Program-made: the position numbers and the translations under genes
Notes under the pieces: generated by a model
Databases searched by the model: none
Told to the model about the DNA's origin: nothing
The model's input: only the letters and a program-made list of their open reading frames with translations
Shown here: positions 57,907 to 64,000 of the stretch, piece by piece
How the letters are laid out: the number at the start of each line of letters is the position of its first letter
How positions within the stretch are numbered: position 1 is the first letter of the stretch
NCBI RefSeq assembly: GCF_001613265.1
Contig: NZ_BDCA01000019.1
Coordinates: 62,001 to 126,000, forward strand
Length of the DNA stretch: 64,000 bases
Direction: 5' to 3'
Source: Nocardia vermiculata NBRC 100427
Lineage (GTDB): Bacteria > Actinomycetota > Actinomycetes > Mycobacteriales > Mycobacteriaceae

Positions 57907-59061
57907 GTGAGCACAGCCACCACCCTGGGGATGCCGGCGCCGCCGGCAGCGATCCTCGCACCGCGGCGTAAGACTCGCCAGCTGATGGTGGGCTCGGTGG
58001 GAGTGGGCAGCGATCACCCCATCTCGGTCCAGTCCATGACGACGACCAAGACCCATGACGTGAACGCGACGCTGCAGCAGATCGCGGAGCTCACCGCGTC
58101 GGGCTGCGACATCGTGCGGGTGGCGTGCCCTCGGCAGGAGGACGCCGACGCGCTGCCGATGATCGCGAAGAAATCGCAGATCCCGGTGATCGCCGATATT
58201 CATTTCCAGCCGCGCTACATCTTCGCCGCGATCGACGCCGGATGTGCGGCGGTCCGGGTCAACCCGGGCAACATCAAGGAGTTCGACGGCCGGGTCGCCG
58301 AGGTTGCCAAGGCCGCGGGGGCGGCCGGTATCCCGATCCGGATCGGTGTGAATGCCGGTTCCCTGGACAAGCGCATGCTCGAGAAGTACGGCAAGGCCAC
58401 CCCCGAGGCGCTGGTCGAGTCGGCGCTGTGGGAGGCGAGCCTGTTCGAGGAGCACGGCTTCGGCGATATCAAGATCTCGGTGAAGCACAACGATCCGGTG
58501 GTCATGGTGGAGGCGTATCGCCAGCTGGCCGCGCAGTCGGACTATCCGCTGCACCTCGGGGTCACCGAGGCGGGACCGGCCTTCCAGGGCACGATCAAAT
58601 CCGCGGTGGCGTTCGGCGCGCTGCTCGGCGAGGGGATCGGCGACACCATCCGGGTGTCGTTGTCCGCACCACCCGCCGAGGAGGTCAAGGTCGGTGCGCA
58701 GATCCTGCAGTCGCTGAATCTGCGTCCCCGCAAGCTGGAGATCGTGTCGTGCCCGTCGTGCGGCCGCGCGCAGGTCGATGTCTACACCCTGGCCAACGAG
58801 GTGACCGCCGGGCTGGAGGGGCTCGAGGTGCCGTTGCGGGTCGCCGTGATGGGGTGTGTGGTCAACGGTCCCGGCGAGGCGCGCGAGGCGGATCTGGGGG
58901 TGGCCTCCGGTAACGGCAAGGGCCAGATCTTCGTCAAGGGTGAGGTCATCAAGACCGTGCCCGAACACCAGATCGTGGAGACCCTGATCGAAGAGGCCAT
59001 GCGCATCGCCGAGGACATGGGCGGCGACGACGCCGGAGCGCCTGTCGTCACGGTGGGATAG
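57907..59061 (+). CDS. ispG: 4-hydroxy-3-methylbut-2-enyl diphosphate synthase, core copy
   Basis: The housekeeping MEP-pathway IspG, in the conserved dxr-rip-ispG context. It carries SVQSMTTTKTHDVNATLQQI (start of fold), ADIHFQPRYIFAAIDAG, SCPSCGRAQVDVY (cluster Cys) and MGCVVNGPGE. 384 aa, start GTG 57907. It shares long identical blocks with the copy at 36516-37631 but has a longer C-terminus. Confidence 0.96.
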   Translation: MSTATTLGMPAPPAAILAPRRKTRQLMVGSVGVGSDHPISVQSMTTTKTHDVNATLQQIAELTASGCDIVRVACPRQEDADALPMIAKKSQIPVIADIHFQPRYIFAAIDAGCAAVRVNPGNIKEFDGRVAEVAKAAGAAGIPIRIGVNAGSLDKRMLEKYGKATPEALVESALWEASLFEEHGFGDIKISVKHNDPVVMVEAYRQLAAQSDYPLHLGVTEAGPAFQGTIKSAVAFGALLGEGIGDTIRVSLSAPPAEEVKVGAQILQSLNLRPRKLEIVSCPSCGRAQVDVYTLANEVTAGLEGLEVPLRVAVMGCVVNGPGEAREADLGVASGNGKGQIFVKGEVIKTVPEHQIVETLIEEAMRIAEDMGGDDAGAPVVTVG

Positions 59062-59168
59062 CGTGACGGAGCAGTAGGGAGTCCTGCGTGTCCCGCGCCA
59101 CGCGCATTCCGATATCGGAGCCGAGTAAAGCCCCCGCATGCGAGCGCCGTTCATGGCAGGCTGTGGAT

Positions 59169-60029
59169 GTGCGGAGTGTGCTGGAACCGTCGCGCCGGTC
59201 ACGGATTTCCGGTGCGCGTCAGCTCGCCGAACGCGATCTGGCGCGGGTACTGCAGGTACTGGACACCGATCCGGTTGCCTGCTGCATGGTGGCCGCGCGC
59301 CTGCAGGAATGCGGGCTCGACAGTCGCGGTGCCGGTGAGCTGTGGACGCGGGGCAGCCCGGAGGATTCGCTGTGCTTCTCCGGCGCGAATCTGATTCCGT
59401 TGCGTGGCACGATCGACGATTTGCGTGCGTTCGCCGACCGTGCCGGGCGCTGGCCGCGGATCTGTTCCTCCGTGGTCGGACGCCAGGAGCTCACGCTGCC
59501 GCTGTGGGACATGCTGGAGCAGCGCTGGGGCCCGCCCCGGGAGATCAGGGCCGATCAGCCGCTGCTGGCGCTGGCCGGTCGCTCGCAGGCCCTGCCCGAT
59601 CCGAAGGTGCGCCGGGTGCGCGCCGATGAACTCGAGCGCTATCTCGTCGCCGCGGTGGCGATGTTCACGGAGGAGATCGGCGTCGACCCGCGTGTGGGTG
59701 ACGGTGGCCGCGGCTATCGGCGGCGGGTGGCGAGCCTGATCCGGACCGGCCGCGCCTGGGCCCGGTTCGAGGACGGTGAGGTGGTCTACAAGGCCGAGGT
59801 CGGCGCCATGTCGCGCGACACCGGCCAGATTCAGGGCGTGTGGGTGCATCCGCAGTGGCGCGGTCGGGGGCTGAGTATCGGCGGCACCGCGGCGGTGGCC
59901 GATGCGATCGTGGCGGCCGGGCGTACCGCGAGCCTGTATGTGAACTCTTACAACGAGGTTGCCCGTCGCGCCTACGACCGAGTGGGGTTTCACCAGGTGG
60001 CGACGTTCGCCACCGTGCTGGTGGACTGA
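59169..60029 (+). CDS. GNAT-family acetyltransferase with N-terminal DUF4081-like domain
   Basis: A protein of about 286 aa. The N-terminal half (RQLAERDLARVLQVLDTDPVACCMVAARL) resembles the DUF4081 region. The C-terminal GNAT fold has the acetyl-CoA loop VHPQWRGRGLSIGGTAAVADA (about residues 222-242, in parts) and LYVNSYNEVARRAYDRVGF. GTG 59169 matches orthologue starts; an earlier GTG at 59088 is in frame. The substrate is unknown. It is conserved between ispG and a penicillin-binding protein in mycobacteria. Confidence 0.88.
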   Translation: MRSVLEPSRRSRISGARQLAERDLARVLQVLDTDPVACCMVAARLQECGLDSRGAGELWTRGSPEDSLCFSGANLIPLRGTIDDLRAFADRAGRWPRICSSVVGRQELTLPLWDMLEQRWGPPREIRADQPLLALAGRSQALPDPKVRRVRADELERYLVAAVAMFTEEIGVDPRVGDGGRGYRRRVASLIRTGRAWARFEDGEVVYKAEVGAMSRDTGQIQGVWVHPQWRGRGLSIGGTAAVADAIVAAGRTASLYVNSYNEVARRAYDRVGFHQVATFATVLVD

Positions 60030-60104
60030 CACGCCGCCGGAGGGTGTGGCAAAACCAGTGTGTCGCAACGGGTACCGGCGACATCCTGGCTACCATCGGT
60101 GGTG

Positions 60105-61925
60105 ATGTCGATGGGAACAGAGGTGCTGCGGTGGTGGGGGCGCCGCGTGCTGGCGGTGGGTGCTGCCACCGCCGTGGTCGTCACGGCGGGCGCATGCTCG
60201 TCCGGACAGCAGGGGCCGGTGGCGGCTGCGGACAGGTTTCTGTCGGCATTCGCCGACCATGATCCGACCCGTGCGGCCGGGTTGACCAATCAGCCCGAGA
60301 AGGCCGCCGCCGCACTCGATTCGGCATGGGAGAACCTACAGGCGGGCAAGCTGAGCGCGCATTCCGGTTCGGCCCGGGTGACCGGCGATACCGCCACGGT
60401 CGACTACACCTACCAGTGGACGCTGCCCCGGGACCGGGTGTGGACCTACTCCGGTCAACTGCAGCTCGGCCGCAGTGATGGGCAGTGGCAGGTGCGCTGG
60501 TCCGCCTCCGATATTCATCCTCGCTTGGGTGATACCCAGAGTCTGCGGTTGCGGGTGACTCCGGCGCCACGGGCGCGGGTCAACGAACGATCCGGCAGTG
60601 ATGTACTGGCTCCGGGTGTGGTGCACCGCATTTCGTTCGCCGTCGCGGCGGCACCGGATCCCGGCTATGTGGCTCGGGCGCTGTCGGCCGCGTTGAAACA
60701 GTTCGACGACACCCTGGTCCCCGAGTCGATTCTCACTGCTGCTCGTAAGGCCGAAGGCTCCTATCCGGTCATCGCCCTCAGCGATCGGGAATTCGAGCAG
60801 GCCGGTGGGCAGCTACTGGGGCTGCCGGGTGTCACCATCGAGCGGCAGGGCGATCTGGTGCCCACCGACCGTCATTTCGCTCCCGACCTGATGACCCAGA
60901 TCCACAAGACGGTCATCGACGAGATCGACGGTAAGGCGGGCTGGAGTGTGGTCGCGGTCAATGCCAACGGTGCCGAAACGGGGGTGCTGCAGGAGGTGGC
61001 TCCGCAGCCGGCGCCGTCGTTCTCGCTGAGCCTGGATCGTGGTGTGCAGAATGCGGCGCAGCGAGCGGTCGACGGTCGCCGGGAGCAGACCATGATGGTG
61101 GTGATCCAGCCGTCGACCGGCGCCGTTCTCGCGGTGGCGCAGAACGAGGCGGCCGATGCCGACGGCCCGATCGCCACCATCGGACTGTATCCGCCCGGGT
61201 CCACTTTCAAGACCGTCACGGCGGCGGCCGCGATGTCGACCGGGCTGGCCGGACCCGACACCACGGTCCCGTGTCCGAGTCGAATCGTGGTGGGGGAGCG
61301 CACGATTCCCAACTACGATATGTTCTCTCTCGGTGATGTGCCGATGTCCACCGCCTACGAGCGGTCCTGCAATACGGCCTTCGCGAAGTTGGCCAGTGAA
61401 CTGCCGCCGGACGCCCTCACCGATGCCGCGGCGCAGCTGGGAGTCGGCCCCGACTATGCGGTGACCGGGTTGCCGACCGTATCGGGTTCGGTGCCGCCGG
61501 CCGAGGATCTGGTGCTGCGTACCGTGGACGGAATCGGCCAGGGAAAGGTGCTGGTGAGTCCCTTCGGCATGGCACTGGTCGCGGCGACGGTGGCGAACGG
61601 TTCGGTGCCGACGCCGTATCTGATCTCGGGGTACGACACCGTGGTCGACGGTGACCGACCGGCGCTGAAACCGGAGGTCGTCGACGGCCTGCGGGAGATG
61701 ATGCGACAGGTGGTCACCGGCGGCACTGCCGCGCGCATCGCCGATCAGGGCGAGGTCTTCGGTAAGACCGGTGAGGCGGAGGCCGGGGGCGGATCGCATT
61801 CCTGGTTCATCGGCTATCGCGGTGATCTGGCCTGGGCAACCTTGCTGGTGCAGGGCGGCAGCTCCGACAATGCGGTCGCCGTCACCAGGGATATGCTGGC
61901 CGCCTTGCCGGCATCGAGTTCGTGA
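60105..61925 (+). CDS. Penicillin-binding lipoprotein (transpeptidase)
   Basis: A class-B-like peptidoglycan transpeptidase of 606 aa. A lipobox VTAGAC lies near residue 27, then an NTF2-like MecA-N domain (about 35-150), a dimerisation domain, and the transpeptidase with PPGSTFKTVT (SxxK), ERSCNTAFA (SxN) and FGKTGEAE (KTG). The catalytic set is complete. The start is ATG 60105; ATG 60111 is also possible. It follows the GNAT gene, as in mycobacteria, where map would normally follow. A strong hairpin ends the unit. Confidence 0.92.
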   Translation: MSMGTEVLRWWGRRVLAVGAATAVVVTAGACSSGQQGPVAAADRFLSAFADHDPTRAAGLTNQPEKAAAALDSAWENLQAGKLSAHSGSARVTGDTATVDYTYQWTLPRDRVWTYSGQLQLGRSDGQWQVRWSASDIHPRLGDTQSLRLRVTPAPRARVNERSGSDVLAPGVVHRISFAVAAAPDPGYVARALSAALKQFDDTLVPESILTAARKAEGSYPVIALSDREFEQAGGQLLGLPGVTIERQGDLVPTDRHFAPDLMTQIHKTVIDEIDGKAGWSVVAVNANGAETGVLQEVAPQPAPSFSLSLDRGVQNAAQRAVDGRREQTMMVVIQPSTGAVLAVAQNEAADADGPIATIGLYPPGSTFKTVTAAAAMSTGLAGPDTTVPCPSRIVVGERTIPNYDMFSLGDVPMSTAYERSCNTAFAKLASELPPDALTDAAAQLGVGPDYAVTGLPTVSGSVPPAEDLVLRTVDGIGQGKVLVSPFGMALVAATVANGSVPTPYLISGYDTVVDGDRPALKPEVVDGLREMMRQVVTGGTAARIADQGEVFGKTGEAEAGGGSHSWFIGYRGDLAWATLLVQGGSSDNAVAVTRDMLAALPASSS

Positions 61926-61929
61926 GACG

Positions 61930-61964
61930 CGTGACCGGACGCCGACAGCCGGCGTCCGGTCACG
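61930..61964. terminator. Bidirectional terminator after the penicillin-binding protein gene
   Basis: The 15-base arm 61930-61944 (CGTGACCGGACGCCG) pairs perfectly with 61950-61964 around ACAGC. It lies between convergent genes (stops 61925 and 61989). Confidence 0.85.
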
Positions 61965-61988
61965 GGGGTGAAGATTTTCCGATGCCGG

Positions 61989-62144
61989 TTATGGTGCCTG
62001 CACCTCCGATCCGCTGCTGGTGACCGCGGCGGGCTGCTGGGTCGGCGGTGCGGCTCCCGCCGACCCGTCTCCCAGAATTTCCACGGCCCCGGTTCCTGCG
62101 AGGATCATCCCCGCGGTGATCAGTGTGAGCGTCGAGCGCTTCAT
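61989..62144 (-). CDS. Small exported peptide
   Basis: A 51-aa product starting MKRSTLTLITAGMILAGTG, a typical signal peptide with likely cleavage near GSAGAA. That leaves a short Pro/Gln/Ser-rich mature part (PPTQQPAAVTSSGSEVQAP). ATG 62144 is preceded by AGGGAGACG on the minus strand. No homologue or function can be assigned. Confidence 0.6.
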   Translation of the reverse strand: MKRSTLTLITAGMILAGTGAVEILGDGSAGAAPPTQQPAAVTSSGSEVQAP

Positions 62145-62306
62145 GGTCGTCTCCCTTGTGAGTGAGAGCCACTGGCTTCGAACCGACGGTTCGCCGACTG
62201 TTAGCCGACTTCGAAAACCGTAGAACGGTGAGCCGTGCGCTGACAACCCCCTGTGCTGGATTGCGCAGCGGAAATGGCAGGAAGAGACCCGATTACATCG
62301 GTATTT

Positions 62307-62813
62307 TCACTGTTGTTCAGCTCGGTGCAAGACCGCGGCCAGGTGATGCCGAATAGATTGCCCGACGGCTGCCATTTGCAGTGAGTAGTCGATGGTGTCG
62401 CCGGACAGATGGATCGAGCGGCCCAGCGCGGTCACCGACTTCGCGGTGCTGGACAGACCGATCCGGGTCGATTCGAGCTCCAGCCGCACTCCCGCGTCCT
62501 CGACGAGGACGCTCCCCTCGCAGATCTCGGTGATGCCGGTCGGATGGGCCAGGATCAGCTCGACCCGATCGGGTCCGGCCGACCGCAGATAGCCGGTCTC
62601 GGCATGCAGGGAGCGGCCGTCGCCTGCGTGGCGGGTGCGCTGCCGATAGGTGAGGAACGGCCGGCCGACGTGACCGAAGTGGATTTCCTCGTGGTAGTCG
62701 AACGGCTCGATGGTCGGGTATTCGCCGTGCCCCGATCCACGCCAGGTGCCCAGCAGGGCTGCCAGGTGGGCGATATCCGGATGGGGCGCGACGAGGGGTT
62801 CGGGTTCGAGCAC
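62307..62813 (-). CDS. Nitrobindin-like heme-binding beta-barrel protein
   Basis: A 168-aa lipocalin-like protein of the nitrobindin/THAP4 C-domain family. The signature is ALLGTWRGSGHGEYPTIEPF, with YHEEIHFGHVGRPFLTYRQRT after it (in parts) and the heme-side His near the C-terminus (IRHHLAAVLHRAE). These proteins isomerise peroxynitrite and bind ferric heme. GTG 62813 is chosen; an upstream in-frame ATG at 62858 would add a basic stretch. Confidence 0.85.
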   Translation of the reverse strand: MLEPEPLVAPHPDIAHLAALLGTWRGSGHGEYPTIEPFDYHEEIHFGHVGRPFLTYRQRTRHAGDGRSLHAETGYLRSAGPDRVELILAHPTGITEICEGSVLVEDAGVRLELESTRIGLSSTAKSVTALGRSIHLSGDTIDYSLQMAAVGQSIRHHLAAVLHRAEQQ

Positions 62814-63030
62814 GGCGCACAGCCTAGTAGTCCGCTGTCGTCGTGGTGGGAGGACCATGCATCCGATTCGTTCCGTCGGATGCCGGGCGGGTCATTTTCC
62901 GGACATATCGACCGAACCGGGCCGGGTATGGCGACCGAACCGGTCGGCGCGCGGCCTGATTGCCCGGCGGGCCCGGCGGCATCTGGTGGGATGAACGGCG
63001 GGGAGCGGCTGCGTGTGAACGGAGCGAGCG

Positions 63031-63888
63031 ATGACGGTGCGGATCCGGCCGGTGCCCCGGCGCGAGCCGGGGGTGCTGCCGTGGCGGGCCCCGGCGGCGC
63101 GCCGGGGAGGCTGGTGGCAGTCGTGCTGGGTGCTGGCGTGGCGTGGGATCCGGCCCTCGATCCGCAACGGGGAGGTACTCACCGCGATTCTCGCGCCCAC
63201 GGTGTTCACGCTGGGCTTCTATGTTCCGCTCGCGCGGGTGATGAATTTCGTCGGCCACGGGTCCAGTAGCTATGCCCAGTTCCTGATGCCGATGATCATC
63301 ATGCAGGCGGTCTCCTTCTGTGCCACCGCCGCCGCACTGCGCTCGGCGTCCGATGCGCGCGACGGGCTCGATGCCCGCCTGGCCACGCTGCCGATCCCCT
63401 CGGTCGCACCGCTCGCGGGTCGCACCGCGGTCACCGGCTATCGCATTGTGATCGCGGTGGCGGCGGCGCTGGTGAGCGGGCACGTGATCGGGTTCCGCTG
63501 CTATGGGACGTGGCCACAGACCGCCGGGTTCCTCGCCGTCGCGGTGGCCCTGGGGGTGATGCTCGGCCTGTTCGGCGATCTGCTGGGTGCGCTGTCGAAA
63601 TCACCGGAGGCGACCACTCAGATGCTGACGTTGCCGCAGTTGATCCTCGGGATGGTTTCCACCGGGTTCGCGCCGGTCGAGCAATTTCCCTCGTGGATTC
63701 AGGGGTTCGCGCGGCACCAGCCGGTGTCGGCGTTCGTCGACACGATGCGTGCGCTCGCCGGTGACCGTCCGGGATATGCGACGGCGCCGACCTGGGCGGC
63801 GGTCGGGCCGGGAATCGGCTGGTTGGCGGCGGGGGTGCTGGTCTTCGGCGGCGGTTCGGTGCTGGTGGCCGTGCGGCGGCGGCGATGA
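63031..63888 (+). CDS. ABC-2 type exporter permease (DrrB-like)
   Basis: A 285-aa membrane protein with six hydrophobic segments from about residue 50. Typical ABC-2 features are TLPIPSVAPLAGRTAVTGYR in the cytosolic loop and QLILGMVSTGFAPVEQFPSWIQGFARHQPVSAFVDTMRAL before the last helix (in parts). The start ATG 63031 has GGAGCGAGCG upstream. The stop overlaps the ATG of a second permease. The ATPase is not in the window and may lie beyond 64 kb. Confidence 0.85.
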   Translation: MTVRIRPVPRREPGVLPWRAPAARRGGWWQSCWVLAWRGIRPSIRNGEVLTAILAPTVFTLGFYVPLARVMNFVGHGSSSYAQFLMPMIIMQAVSFCATAAALRSASDARDGLDARLATLPIPSVAPLAGRTAVTGYRIVIAVAAALVSGHVIGFRCYGTWPQTAGFLAVAVALGVMLGLFGDLLGALSKSPEATTQMLTLPQLILGMVSTGFAPVEQFPSWIQGFARHQPVSAFVDTMRALAGDRPGYATAPTWAAVGPGIGWLAAGVLVFGGGSVLVAVRRRR

Positions 63889-64000
63889 CCCGGGTGGTGG
63901 CGGACAGCGTGCCGGTGGTGCGCGGCGATACCGAGCGGTGGCGGTATCTGGTCCCGCAGACCGTGGTGCAGACGCAGCGTCTGTTGCGGCGCTGGCGGCG
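63885..64000 (+). CDS. Second ABC-2 exporter permease, N-terminal start (partial)
   Basis: The first 38 codons only; the window ends inside the gene. The ATG at 63885 overlaps the previous stop (ATGA). The residues VVQTQRLLRRWRR are typical of the cytosolic N-terminus of DrrB/DrrC-type permeases before the first helix. With the preceding gene it forms a permease pair, presumably for drug or lipid export. Confidence 0.7.
   Translation, partial: MTRVVADSVPVVRGDTERWRYLVPQTVVQTQRLLRRWR

Overview
The window is high-GC actinobacterial chromosome (roughly two thirds G+C by eye). It most resembles Mycobacteriales, probably Nocardiaceae and Nocardia-like. The evidence is the conserved order glnB-glnD-ffh-rpsP-KH-rimM-trmD, rplS-lepB-rnhB-DUF2469-yraN-comM-dprA-xerC, rpsB-tsf-pyrH-frr-cdsA-rlmN and dxr-rip-ispG-GNAT-PBP, together with heavy use of GTG starts and IdeR-type iron boxes. 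The genus is an inference.

Region 1 (1-35 kb) is mostly core genome on the + strand. It carries nitrogen signalling (glnB end, glnD), protein targeting (ffh, lepB), ribosome and tRNA maturation (rpsP, khpA, rimM, trmD, rplS), transcription or RNA handling (tex), a DsbA-like/CcdA-like thiol redox pair, DNA processing genes (rnhB, yraN, comM, dprA, xerC) and the rpsB-tsf / pyrH-frr-cdsA-rlmN block. Small accessory genes lie between them: a DUF1990 gene, an iron-boxed siderophore-interacting protein, an M23 peptidase with an odd run-on tail, two DUF202 proteins, and a TetR/serine-hydrolase divergent pair.

Region 2 (33-36.5 kb, - strand) is an iron-uptake operon. It consists of a fused EfeU-EfeO protein followed by the Tat-exported DyP peroxidase EfeB, with a palindromic iron box over the start.

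Region 3 (36.5-48.2 kb, - strand) is the most distinctive part: a tight nine-gene hopanoid operon, in transcription order hpnC, hpnD, hpnE, prenyl synthase, shc, a fused hpnG-ispH, hpnH, dxs, ispG. Most junctions are ATGA/GTGA overlaps. It combines squalene synthesis (HpnCDE), cyclisation (Shc), side-chain addition (HpnH) and probable side-chain processing (HpnG-like domain) with extra copies of three MEP-pathway enzymes. The second ispG and the dxr lie at 55-59 kb, in the usual core location. A divergent PucR-type regulator (48297-49517) faces the operon across a 104-bp gap that holds three TTCAA repeats at 8-bp period.

Region 4 (49.5-54.8 kb) has an OmpR-type two-component system whose sensor carries an extreme Asp-rich extracellular segment, a divergent PepSY protein, two overlapping crcB genes with a PAP2 phosphatase, and a LysR-effector-like protein without a DNA-binding domain.

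Region 5 (54.9-64 kb) is the dxr-rip-ispG-GNAT-PBP core block, followed by a small exported peptide, a nitrobindin-like protein and the start of an ABC-2 exporter permease pair. I saw no tRNA, rRNA, CRISPR array, IS element or prophage.
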